Below are positions 9,489 to 18,079 of a DNA stretch of 64,000 nt, one piece after another (within the stretch, counting starts at the first letter, position 1; each line of letters starts with the position of its first letter). This DNA is from a virus: positions 1 to 64,000 of IMG/VR virus record IMGVR_UViG_3300042402_006309; one strand, written 5' to 3'. The position numbers and the translations under genes were made by a program. The notes below the pieces were generated by a model. The model saw only the letters and a program-made list of their open reading frames with translations. It did not search any database and had not been told where the DNA came from.

Positions 9489-12400
9489 TTATTTTCCTCC
9501 ACATTTACCCATTAATCGCTCTTCTTCCTTGATCAACTTTAGCATCTGCTGCGCCGCTCGTCTTGCCGCCTTGTCTCCGTACTTAGCTAATCTAATTACT
9601 TCAGCGTAAGTTTTTTCGGCAAGCTCGCTTCTATATGATTTCGACCGCTTGAGCGTAGCGCGAACTAGATTTCCAACAGGTGTTTTTAATCGGCTGATGG
9701 CCGTCCTACATGCTGCTGCCTGAGCTCCTTCAGTTCCTGCCATGATGGACTCCAAAGCAGCAATGTCACCTTGAGCTATCGCAGAAGTAATGCCTGTCGT
9801 AACTGAATCCACTTCAAGTCCAAATGGGTCAGTGAACTGGGCTGGGTTTCCTCTAACATACCTATAAAGATTGATATCCGCATCTTCCCCGATGGGGTCA
9901 ATGCTAAGCCATCTGCCGAATTCTGGATCGTAAACCCTGAAGAAAGTCATCACCATTTCTGTCTGGCCTGCAACGGGACTGGGTAGCGTGTGGTGACCGG
10001 TATAGCCGATGTCGCATCCTCCGGTGTATGTGGTGGCTTGGTATTGGGTGCTGCGTTTGCCGTATGGATCGAAGTCGTATCTTGCGAGCAGATTCCCATC
10101 GGAGTTGACGACTTCACGGACGCTTCCGAGATGGTCGCGGCAGTAGTGAAGGTTGTCCCAAGTGGTGCCATTGTGGCGTTGCTCACCTTGATCGAAGTAA
10201 CGGCGGTCGATGTTGCTGGCGGCGGTGCCGCCGGTGTAGCGGTTCACTAGCTCGATGCCGTCGAGGAGGAAATAATGATAGGCGGTGACACTGCCGCTGG
10301 TTTTCTCGATCTGCTCACTGCGCTGGCCTAGGGCGTTATATCTGAATTCCGTAGTTTTTCCTGTGGTCCAAGTGATTTTTGTCAAACGCGATTGGCTGTC
10401 CCACTCGTAGGAGCGGATGCCATCACTGAGCAGGTTGCCGTCGTCATCGTGAGAGAAACTGCGCGACGCGGCGGAGGCGACATCTATCGCGAAAACGTAA
10501 TCGGAACGGTTGTAATTGCCATCCAGAGCTGTGACGCTGATGGAGTTGTTTCCTACTTGGAGTGGCAGTTCGGTCTCGAAGCGATTGTCCTGGATCATGC
10601 GGGCGGGTTTGTCGCCCTGGCCGACGATACCGACAGAGGCTTTCCCGGGTTCATCGAGCGTGCCGCGGATGGTAGTGGGACCGCCGCCGCCGAAGCTGTT
10701 GATTTGGTTGAGAGAGTTGTGACCGCGGTTGGTGATGGCGGCCAGGTTGGCGGGACCGGTGCTAGTTTGGACTGAGGCGATGTTCCCGGCTGGGTCGTAG
10801 GAGTAGTCCCAAGCGCCTTGAATTACCCCGGCGAGGGTCTTCTCGGCGACAGAGGCGAGTTGTGAGGCGAAGTCATGGCGGGTGCTCCATTCGAATGAAC
10901 GGGTAACACCAGAGGGGTTGGCGAGGATGGCTTCGCGTTTCCATGAGTCGATCCTGCCCAGGCTGTCATAACCGTAGGTATGCTTGGCGATGATATTGCC
11001 TCCAGGGAGTTTCGACGTGATGGTTTCCAGTGCCTGTCGCTGGTCGTCATCGTACCAGGTAAGCAGAGTGTCAAAGCCGGAATAGGGCGTGCCGTTGGCA
11101 AGTCCATTCGTGTGGATGATGGAGTCGGGTTTGGAAGACTCGCCGGTGTAGTTGTGGGTGAAAAGGCCGAGCGTGTTGGTGACGCTGGCTATCCTACCCA
11201 GCGAGTCAGTTACAGTTTCAGTAACGACGCTTCCGGGGGTGGTGCGAGTCACCTTGCGGAGAGCGTCGTTGTAAACCCATGAAATCGTGTCGTCGGTCCA
11301 AGGACCGTCGATTTCCTTAATTCTGCCCAACAGGTCGTGCTCGAAGTCATGTGCCTGCATGGATTGATCCGCAGGCGTGTGTTCGATCCGCTCAATGCGG
11401 TCCCAGTTGTCGTAGATGTAATCGGTAGTGAAATCCGGAGCGTCAATGTAGTCGATTCGAGAGTGGGCATCGTAGTAAAACCAAGTGGTCTGCTGCCTTC
11501 GGTTCACGATGCGTTCCATCTGTTCGGCGTTCTGCCAGTAGATGTTTTCCTCAGACAAATTAGGGAAAATCTTTTTGGAGATGCGTCCGAAGTCATCATA
11601 TTCCCACGTCGTTTCATTTTTGTTGGCATCTGTGAGAGTTTGCAGGCGTGATGCCCCGTCATAGCCGAATCGGGTCACGCGTCCCGCCGTGTCGGTGACA
11701 CGGGTTGGCAGCCCACGTCCGTCATGCGCGAACACGGTTCTTTCGAGCATCCTGTCCCCGCCGCCGGTGATTTTGCCAGAACGGATTTCCCCGATGTGGC
11801 AGCATTCCCAAATTCTCTCAATGAATGAATCGTCGGGATGCTCCTCACGGGTCAGGCGGTTGAGATCGTCGTAATCAAGAGTCACGAAATACCCGGCGGC
11901 ATCCAGAGTGGAGCGGAGCCGCCCCTCCAAATCGTAGGCGGTTGTGAATACCGTCTGGTTGTTGATTTTGATGCCGGCTGGCCTCCAGTTGGAGTCGTAA
12001 TCGTAGGTGATGACATCGGATGAAGAACCGATCGTGATCGTGTTCGGCATTCCGTTGGTGTGCCAAGTGTAGGTCAGTGTGCGGCCGAGCGCGTCGGTGA
12101 CGACGTGGGGATCGCGGTTTGCATAGTAGGTAATGTCCAGCAAGGTTTTTTCAACGCCTCCTTGATCTCGTTTGATCGTGCGGAGATCCTTGCCGTTGGC
12201 TGCGTAAGTGAAACGGATTTCGTAATCGGTATCAGGGTCGCCGTAAGATTTAGGAAGCCGAACCCATTCCAGTCGTCCTGCACCCGCGCCTGATGAGTAA
12301 TATCCGCGCCAAGTAGTTTCACCAGTGGCGTCGGTGAACTCGGTGTCTTGTCGGCTGATGGAATCGTGGGAGTATGCTTGATAAACTCCGATGTTTTCCT

Positions 12401-14741
12401 GAGGAGACACCATTCGTGCCCGATTCACCTTGCCCCGGCCTTCTACTAGCCCCTGGCCATATTCCGTGTAGGGACCACTCCAGCCTTTGCTTTCATTCGA
12501 GTCCGCGACCGCCTTGGCCAGTTGTTCCGCATCTCTGTGCCATGTTTCGGTCGAAGCCCCGTCAAAGTGGTATTCCTGCGCGTAATCCTCCGGGTCGGTG
12601 ATGGTGATGCGGTAATTTCGGCCCATCGGCCCTCCAGATGGTGGATAAACCGTCAGCCACACGCTCTGATCGCCATCAGCGGGTTCGGTGTAAATGGTTG
12701 TCCAGCCCTTGGGTGTCTGGATGCCTGAAATGAACAATTCTTCGGAAATTGGCAATGTCTTGCTTGGCGGATAGCCTCCCAAAAGATCGTTCACATCCTC
12801 CGCGTTCTTGATTGTGTAGGTATAGCCATACTGAAGACCACCCATATCGATCTGACTATCCAAACGGTTTTCGGCGTCGTATCCAAAGTGGCAGGACCTG
12901 CCGAACGGGTCCTCGATCCTTGTTACACGGCTGACCGGCAGATTCGGATCGTAAACGAAAGCCCACTTGGGATCGGTGGGAGGGTTGGCTTGAGGGTCGG
13001 CGGGAAGCGCGGAGTGGCGCAGGGCGAGGATCGCGCCTTGCGCATTGTGTTCGATGGTCAGGCTGTTGCCATGGCGGTCGGTGATTGAGAGCAAGAGGGG
13101 CACATCCGAGTTGCCCTGCATTGCGGCCGGGATGCCGTAGAGGTAAACCGTGCCGTCGGGTTGGATCAGTTCGAAGTCGTTGGTATCTGTCTGGACCAAA
13201 TCTCGATCATCACCCGCGGGACGTTCATAGCTCAAGGGAAACGAACCGCTGCCGGGGTGGGTGAAACTTAGGAAACGACCGTCTCCATCTCTCACAGTGG
13301 CTGATTGCCCCGGATCGATCAGCAAATAGGAGGCATAAGTGAAGGCCCACTTGGGGCCGAATGGCTCCATGTTGTTGAGAGAATCGAGGCTGTTGAACAG
13401 CAGCGAGATTTCCACTTCCGGCCCGTATGGGGGATTCCACCACATCGGCGTGTCCTGCACGCGGAAGTTCATGTTGACCGTGTTGATGCTCCATCCAGGC
13501 ATTCCGCAGTTCTTCTCCGCACACGGGTCGTCCCCAAGTTCGGAGGGATAGCGCGGAAAACCACAGCATCCGCCGACGATGGAATCGGTGTCCGCCGCCC
13601 GCGAGATCACCGCGATTTCGGGCACCTGGTCGAAAACCACCGCGAATCCGGACCACTGGTATTCGAAGGCCGCACGGGGTATCTCATGGGTGCGGTTTAC
13701 GCGGGTGTCGTGCAAGGTAACTGATTCAGCCGTGACATTCTCGACCGTCACGAAATGTCGGTCGCTGTAGTGGGCGATGAATGGCGTGGGAAGCTGTTCG
13801 AGCGCGGTCGATGCGTAAACCGCTTCCGGGTCGAGTCCCTGCATGAGCGCCGTGTTCATCAGTTCACGGGCTGTGAAGCCGTGCGGGCCAGCCGCGGTCA
13901 TGTGACGCAGGTCAGAAGCGGCGGCCGGATCGTCACGCAGCTCACAAACTCGCGCCAGTGCCCGCTGCCCGCAGTCGCGCAGGGCGGTTTCGTGTTTGCC
14001 CAGCAAGCTGATTTCCCGAATCCAGTAGGACGCGTAGGTTTTGTGATCCGGATCGGGGTCAGAGCGATACATCTCCGCGAAGCCCTTCCTTGATTCTTCC
14101 AGATTTCCCTGGTCGAGGTGCAGGATGGAACGGCGGAGCTTGGCCTTCTGGTGCATCCGGTGGTCGGATGGAACGGTTTTCAGTATGTCTTCAAAATGCT
14201 CCGCAGCCTCAAGATAGCGTCCTTTGTATTGGCAGTAGCAGCCCAGATGAAGCTGCGACTCGGCGGCCCATGGGCTGTTAGGGGAGTTCTTAATGTGCTG
14301 TTCGAAGAGGGTGAAAGCATCTTCGTAGCGGTGTTCGTTCCATGCCTGAATGGCGGTGCCGAAGGTTAGATTGTCGCGTTCCTGCCATACTTTTTGTGCG
14401 GGATTGGTGATTTGCGCCGGATTGGCCGTTCGAGTCGGGGTCAGTGGTTGGCCAAGATTGCCCGCTGCGATGAGTTCCGCTTCGCCGGGCGGGCGGCTCA
14501 GGTCCAGATGGGTCAGAACGGTATAGTCACATGCCCGGGCCGCGGCAGAGGTCTTGATTTCCTCGGGTGTCAGCGCTCTGCCGGCGATTCCCTTTCGTGG
14601 CCGCATCCCACCCGTGATTTGCGATTCTGGAGAAGTGGACTGCGGAGAATGGCGCTGGCTGGTGGCCTGCCAAACGATTGTGCCCAGCAAGGCAGCTCCT
14701 GCGGAAACGCACCAGATGGTTTTTCGAGATTGAGCAGTCAT
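9489..14741 (-). CDS. RHS-repeat protein with N-terminal TPR and C39-like peptidase domains
   Basis: A 1,750-residue protein. Residues 8-27 form one membrane-spanning or signal segment. Residues about 120-250 are TPR-like (AFTLFEQHIKNSPNSPWAAE, EAAEHFEDILKTVPSD). Residues about 250-370 resemble peptidase C39: Cys257 in RDCGQRAL, His329 in DRHFVTV, Asp345 in TLHD, with the 16-residue His-Asp spacing usual for that family. A Cys-rich linker (GGCCGFPRYP) leads into many RHS repeats from about residue 420 to 1,560. The RHS core ends with FGRWLSIDPIGEDADINLY and DPFGL, after which about 105 residues form a variable tip rich in Lys and Ala with no family I know. The gene follows the TSP3 gene and precedes the small TPR gene. 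Start ATG at 14741 is the only sensible one. Confidence 0.9.
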   Translation of the reverse strand: MTAQSRKTIWCVSAGAALLGTIVWQATSQRHSPQSTSPESQITGGMRPRKGIAGRALTPEEIKTSAAARACDYTVLTHLDLSRPPGEAELIAAGNLGQPLTPTRTANPAQITNPAQKVWQERDNLTFGTAIQAWNEHRYEDAFTLFEQHIKNSPNSPWAAESQLHLGCYCQYKGRYLEAAEHFEDILKTVPSDHRMHQKAKLRRSILHLDQGNLEESRKGFAEMYRSDPDPDHKTYASYWIREISLLGKHETALRDCGQRALARVCELRDDPAAASDLRHMTAAGPHGFTARELMNTALMQGLDPEAVYASTALEQLPTPFIAHYSDRHFVTVENVTAESVTLHDTRVNRTHEIPRAAFEYQWSGFAVVFDQVPEIAVISRAADTDSIVGGCCGFPRYPSELGDDPCAEKNCGMPGWSINTVNMNFRVQDTPMWWNPPYGPEVEISLLFNSLDSLNNMEPFGPKWAFTYASYLLIDPGQSATVRDGDGRFLSFTHPGSGSFPLSYERPAGDDRDLVQTDTNDFELIQPDGTVYLYGIPAAMQGNSDVPLLLSITDRHGNSLTIEHNAQGAILALRHSALPADPQANPPTDPKWAFVYDPNLPVSRVTRIEDPFGRSCHFGYDAENRLDSQIDMGGLQYGYTYTIKNAEDVNDLLGGYPPSKTLPISEELFISGIQTPKGWTTIYTEPADGDQSVWLTVYPPSGGPMGRNYRITITDPEDYAQEYHFDGASTETWHRDAEQLAKAVADSNESKGWSGPYTEYGQGLVEGRGKVNRARMVSPQENIGVYQAYSHDSISRQDTEFTDATGETTWRGYYSSGAGAGRLEWVRLPKSYGDPDTDYEIRFTYAANGKDLRTIKRDQGGVEKTLLDITYYANRDPHVVTDALGRTLTYTWHTNGMPNTITIGSSSDVITYDYDSNWRPAGIKINNQTVFTTAYDLEGRLRSTLDAAGYFVTLDYDDLNRLTREEHPDDSFIERIWECCHIGEIRSGKITGGGDRMLERTVFAHDGRGLPTRVTDTAGRVTRFGYDGASRLQTLTDANKNETTWEYDDFGRISKKIFPNLSEENIYWQNAEQMERIVNRRQQTTWFYYDAHSRIDYIDAPDFTTDYIYDNWDRIERIEHTPADQSMQAHDFEHDLLGRIKEIDGPWTDDTISWVYNDALRKVTRTTPGSVVTETVTDSLGRIASVTNTLGLFTHNYTGESSKPDSIIHTNGLANGTPYSGFDTLLTWYDDDQRQALETITSKLPGGNIIAKHTYGYDSLGRIDSWKREAILANPSGVTRSFEWSTRHDFASQLASVAEKTLAGVIQGAWDYSYDPAGNIASVQTSTGPANLAAITNRGHNSLNQINSFGGGGPTTIRGTLDEPGKASVGIVGQGDKPARMIQDNRFETELPLQVGNNSISVTALDGNYNRSDYVFAIDVASAASRSFSHDDDGNLLSDGIRSYEWDSQSRLTKITWTTGKTTEFRYNALGQRSEQIEKTSGSVTAYHYFLLDGIELVNRYTGGTAASNIDRRYFDQGEQRHNGTTWDNLHYCRDHLGSVREVVNSDGNLLARYDFDPYGKRSTQYQATTYTGGCDIGYTGHHTLPSPVAGQTEMVMTFFRVYDPEFGRWLSIDPIGEDADINLYRYVRGNPAQFTDPFGLEVDSVTTGITSAIAQGDIAALESIMAGTEGAQAAACRTAISRLKTPVGNLVRATLKRSKSYRSELAEKTYAEVIRLAKYGDKAARRAAQQMLKLIKEEERLMGKCGGK

Positions 14742-14770
14742 GGGATGGGGGAATTGGAAATTACGCGGAA

Positions 14771-15460
14771 TCAGGGACCTGAAACAAAGATGGCGTTCGT
14801 GGGAGCATCCAGAGTGACGAGCGGTCCGGTTTGATCCGACGGATCGGATGCCGGAAACGCATGACGTTCCGGATCTAGCGGATACGCGTCCGAGCCATCA
14901 CCCACCCCGTCCCCGTCACTGTCCCACAAGGTCGGGCTGGTCCCCATCCTCGCCTCGGCCACATCACTCAGTCCGTCTCCATCGGAGTCGCCCGAATGAA
15001 GAGGATCACCATCCAGATTAGAGAGCGGATCGCCGTCTACCCCGTCAATGACCCCATCGCCGTCGGTGTCCGCATTGAGTGGATCGGTCCACAAATTGAC
15101 CTCTGCAAGATTGCCGAGGCCATCGTTGTCGAAATCCGCAAGCTCCGGATCTGAGGTCGGGATGTCGGCGAATTTCAAACGCACGAAAAACGCCGGTGCA
15201 TCGGATTCGGCACCGTAGGTGTGGACGCCAAGCGGCGCGACTCCGTGAGCCATGACAGGCGCGATTGTCCAATCAACCAAATCCAGCGACCACTGGAAAA
15301 AATAGGTTCGTTCGGCGATTCCGATCCATTCCGCACTGTAACTGTTCGATGTTCCCAGCGAGAATTCCATTTGCGGCTGTGGCGGCATGCCTCCGATGGC
15401 CGTGCTAACAACCGCCAGAAGGAATGAACCGGTCCGCGTCAAGCGTGGCAAACGATTCAT
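14771..15460 (-). CDS. Secreted thrombospondin-type-3 repeat protein
   Basis: A 229-residue exported protein: signal peptide at the N-terminus (RLTRTGSFLLAVVSTAIGG), a beta-rich stretch to about residue 105, then acidic calcium-binding TSP3 repeats (ADFDNDGLGNLAEV, ADTDGDGVIDGVDGDP, GDSDGDGLSDVAEAR, WDSDGDGVGDGSDAYP). Such repeats stiffen on binding calcium and are common stalks in Verrucomicrobiota surface proteins. Its ATG overlaps the stop of the upstream gene by four bases and the RHS/C39 gene starts 29 bases after it, so the three are probably co-transcribed. It parallels the PA14/TSP3 gene that heads the other RHS operon. Confidence 0.8.
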   Translation of the reverse strand: MNRLPRLTRTGSFLLAVVSTAIGGMPPQPQMEFSLGTSNSYSAEWIGIAERTYFFQWSLDLVDWTIAPVMAHGVAPLGVHTYGAESDAPAFFVRLKFADIPTSDPELADFDNDGLGNLAEVNLWTDPLNADTDGDGVIDGVDGDPLSNLDGDPLHSGDSDGDGLSDVAEARMGTSPTLWDSDGDGVGDGSDAYPLDPERHAFPASDPSDQTGPLVTLDAPTNAIFVSGP

Positions 15461-16398
15461 GGCGTGCCTCCTTCCTGCGTCTCCTTCGCTGATGCCGCCT
15501 TCGCGACTGGACGATTCCGCTTCCAGAAGCGAACGGTCACATCATTCGGTTTCGGAGGATTGGCCAACAGGTATGCCTTGCGTTCCTCCCGGGCTTTTTC
15601 TCGGGCGTGGTAGGCTTCCTCCATTCGTGCTCCCTCCTTGCGATAAAGGTCATGGATTTGCTCCAAGGTGTCCATCGCCGGACTCTTCGCGTCGCCTTCG
15701 ACTACGATGAAAGAGGGGCCTCCATCGGCAAGGTCCGTCATTTCCGGGATTTCGGGGATTTCCGGCCCTTTGTATTCGATGCCCCGCGCTTCGGCTATTT
15801 CCTTCCAGCGGCGGGTGTCGATGCCGCCGATTCCCATCAGCAGTCCGAAGTCATAAAGCGTGCCGTCCTCAGCGTCCTTCACCCTGTAGGTCGAGAAACC
15901 GCTGAAATGGTTGAAATCCAGATTGCTCCAAGCTGTGACCGAATCGACGAGCCGGCCATTCGGATAGATGCGGAGAAACGTGCGGTTGTGGTCATAGACC
16001 GTCGCCGATAGGAACACCAATTCGGTGCCGCGATAGTTTTCCCTCAGTTCCGCCAGTCTGGCAATGACGGCGGGATCTTCGGGCGGCAGCGCGGGAAGTG
16101 GTGGAGGTGGATCTGGGAGATTCGGATCCTGAACGAGCTGCACGGTGACGTTGATCGTTCCGGTGATTGGAGGGAGGTCGTGCATTTCGGGTGCCTCCGT
16201 GACTTCCATCCGGGTGGTGCGAGAACTCAGGACCTTGAAGTCGATGGGTTCAGGCTTCGGAATCGGCGGGGACGGAGTTCCGTCGGTGATCGGGCCTGGA
16301 ATCTCGACGTCCCATTTGGTGGCGACTTCCTGGGCGTTCAGACAGGAAAACGAAACGCTGACGAGAAGGAGCGGGATGGCTCTTGATAATGTTTTCAT
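15457..16398 (-). CDS. Exported protein of unknown function, first gene of the RHS/C39 operon
   Basis: The start at 16398 gives 313 residues beginning with a clean signal peptide (MKTLSRAIPLLLVSVSFSCLNA); the longer frame upstream adds an implausible basic stretch. After the signal the protein is Pro-rich (residues about 30-45 and 95-110), then has a globular part with WSNLDFNHFSGFSTYRVKD and a charged helical C-terminus (YRKEGARMEEAYHAREKAREERK). A Cys near the cleavage site (SFSCLNA) is not a good lipobox. I do not recognise the family. It overlaps the TSP3 gene by four bases, so it probably heads the operon that delivers the RHS/C39 protein. Confidence 0.7.
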   Translation of the reverse strand: MKTLSRAIPLLLVSVSFSCLNAQEVATKWDVEIPGPITDGTPSPPIPKPEPIDFKVLSSRTTRMEVTEAPEMHDLPPITGTINVTVQLVQDPNLPDPPPPLPALPPEDPAVIARLAELRENYRGTELVFLSATVYDHNRTFLRIYPNGRLVDSVTAWSNLDFNHFSGFSTYRVKDAEDGTLYDFGLLMGIGGIDTRRWKEIAEARGIEYKGPEIPEIPEMTDLADGGPSFIVVEGDAKSPAMDTLEQIHDLYRKEGARMEEAYHAREKAREERKAYLLANPPKPNDVTVRFWKRNRPVAKAASAKETQEGGTP

Positions 16399-16771
16399 GG
16401 GAAGGCTTGCTGGTTTCCTTCCTGGTGGACGGGGAGTTAGAAGAGCCGCACTATGACGACTGCGATGGCCTTTGGCCCCATGCCCTAAGGCATGCGGCTT
16501 GGACATGCGCCACCGCCTTCCCGGCCATTTGGTTGGTTTGGCGGCATCGTCGCGGTCGATACTGGCCGCGTAGTGGCGTAACCCCTAAATTCCCATCCAT
16601 CGAAATGGATAAACATATCCCATGGCAAGAAACTCGGTACGACAAGCCAATAATGTGCGCAAATTTTGCACTCTATTGTGCATAAAATCTGATTCGGCCC
16701 GAATACCATAGCCGGCGTCAATCGACTGCCATGGCCGCGAATGTGGTATGCGCGGGTTAATGCAGGAAAAG
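16399..16771. other. Intergenic region between the RHS operon and the restriction operon
   Basis: No supportable gene. It must hold the promoter of the leftward RHS/C39 operon and the end of the leftward restriction operon. A short inverted repeat at 16692-16704 (ATTCGG/CCGAAT) followed on the minus strand by CAGATTTT could be a weak terminator for the restriction operon. A second hairpin, CATGCC-CTAA-GGCATG, lies at 16479-16494. This interval is the leftmost place where the phage/chromosome junction could lie, but I see no att-like duplication because the right junction is off the window. Confidence 0.4.
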
Positions 16772-17125
16772 TTATGTCTTACCCTTGCCAGATGTCTTGT
16801 TGTGTTTAGCTTTCGATGCCTTCTTCTGGACGGGACTGAATTCGCGACTAACGGCTTCCGCGATCCGGGCGTTGAATACTTGTGTGGGGATTTCACCTGC
16901 GTCGCGCATGGACGAGAGCATGTCGTAGTTCGCCTTCAGGGGATCTTTCGGGCACCGCAGGTGTTTGGGCCAGTCCGGCAGTTCATTCGCTAGAATCTCA
17001 CCGCATACGATCACACACTCGTCGCAGATGTAGGTTCCGGGGCCGGCGATGAGCTTGGCAACCTGGGTGGAGAGTTTGCCGCAGAACGAACAGCAACACG
17101 AGTTCTGTGATTTTGAGGGGTTCAT
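16772..17125 (-). CDS. Free-standing ClpX-type zinc-finger protein
   Basis: A 117-residue protein whose first 50 residues match the C4 zinc-binding domain of ClpX: CSFCGK, then [13 protein letters not shown] and VIVC, four cysteines in two CxxC pairs. In ClpX this domain dimerises and docks substrates and adaptors such as SspB; here there is no AAA+ part. The C-terminal half is basic ([16 protein letters not shown] at the end). The ATG overlaps the stop of the preceding gene by four bases, making it the last gene of the restriction operon. Possible roles, all inferred, are a DNA- or protein-binding accessory to the restriction system, or an adaptor feeding a target to host ClpXP. Confidence 0.8.
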   Translation of the reverse strand: MNPSKSQNSCCCSFCGKLSTQVAKLIAGPGTYICDECVIVCGEILANELPDWPKHLRCPKDPLKANYDMLSSMRDAGEIPTQVFNARIAEAVSREFSPVQKKASKAKHNKTSGKGKT

Positions 17126-18057
17126 CGGATTGATTTCCCTTGGGAGATTTCGTCTGCGTCCTCCATCAATGATGACAGGAATTTCACGATCTGATGGAGA
17201 CTGGTGCTCCGTGAATAAAGCTCAGCGCGCTGGAGTGCGGCAGCCAGTTCCTTGGGCGTTTCCCATAGATGGCGTGATCCATTGACGAACTCGACTCTCA
17301 TCTGACGGATTTCTTGCTCGCTGTGTCGGGTGGTTGGCGTCCACTCGAAGTGCGAGAGAAGATTTTCGATGTCCTCCTCCGAGCGAAAACAATCAATCGG
17401 CTTGCCAGGTTGTATCGCCTCGAAGCGATTGTAAAAATGGTCTTCGATGCGTTCCCGCCATCCGTGGCGACTCCACTTTCCATCATTCAAGTTTCCGCAT
17501 CGGGGGCGGAAATCCATGTGAGCGGCGGCGATATTTTGCCAGCCGGGATAAGCGTCGGCGAATGACCATGCAATATCGACTGTCAGTCGAGTGCCATAAC
17601 TGATGATGTCCGCCACGGTGTAGCCTTGCGATGCCAGTTCATCGGTGAGATTTACGACGCAATTCGGCTTGTAGATCCGTCCGGGTTCGCGATTGGTGGA
17701 AACCGGGATCAGCGAGCGGAACTCCCTCAAAAAATCCTCCAGCTTGATCGCCGGTTTAAGTGTGCGAAAAACTTCATTCAACAGAGGAGAAATGGCCACA
17801 AGCAGGCCAGTGTGTGCGTGCCTTTCGTGGACACCTCGAAATCTGAAATCGACCGGCCAGCCGTGATGTGGCTCGGCGAAATAGAAATCATCGAAGGACG
17901 CGTATTGGCCGTTCAAGTGGGAAACATCCCGGTAGATCGGGAGCATGTGATGCTCACCATCGACTACCAATTCCATGCTGTATCCAGTGTGCGCGAACCC
18001 ATCAACGGTGAGGTCTTGATGCTCGCTACGTGTCAGAAATGGACCAAATGCGATCAT
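17122..18057 (-). CDS. Protein of unknown function in the type III restriction operon
   Basis: A 311-residue protein read from the ATG at 18057, 22 bases after the Res stop; the much longer open frame upstream is the Res gene read out of phase. It is soluble, with no signal or membrane segment. Notable stretches are a His-rich part ([19 protein letters not shown], residues about 74-92), [20 protein letters not shown] in the middle and a helical C-terminus ([20 protein letters not shown]). No family is recognised and no nuclease signature is convincing. Its tight placement between Res and the ClpX-type zinc finger, overlapping the latter by four bases, indicates a shared function with the restriction genes. 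Confidence 0.75.
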   Translation of the reverse strand: MIAFGPFLTRSEHQDLTVDGFAHTGYSMELVVDGEHHMLPIYRDVSHLNGQYASFDDFYFAEPHHGWPVDFRFRGVHERHAHTGLLVAISPLLNEVFRTLKPAIKLEDFLREFRSLIPVSTNREPGRIYKPNCVVNLTDELASQGYTVADIISYGTRLTVDIAWSFADAYPGWQNIAAAHMDFRPRCGNLNDGKWSRHGWRERIEDHFYNRFEAIQPGKPIDCFRSEEDIENLLSHFEWTPTTRHSEQEIRQMRVEFVNGSRHLWETPKELAAALQRAELYSRSTSLHQIVKFLSSLMEDADEISQGKSIR

Positions 18058-18079
18058 GGCATGTTCTGTTGTGATAGGC

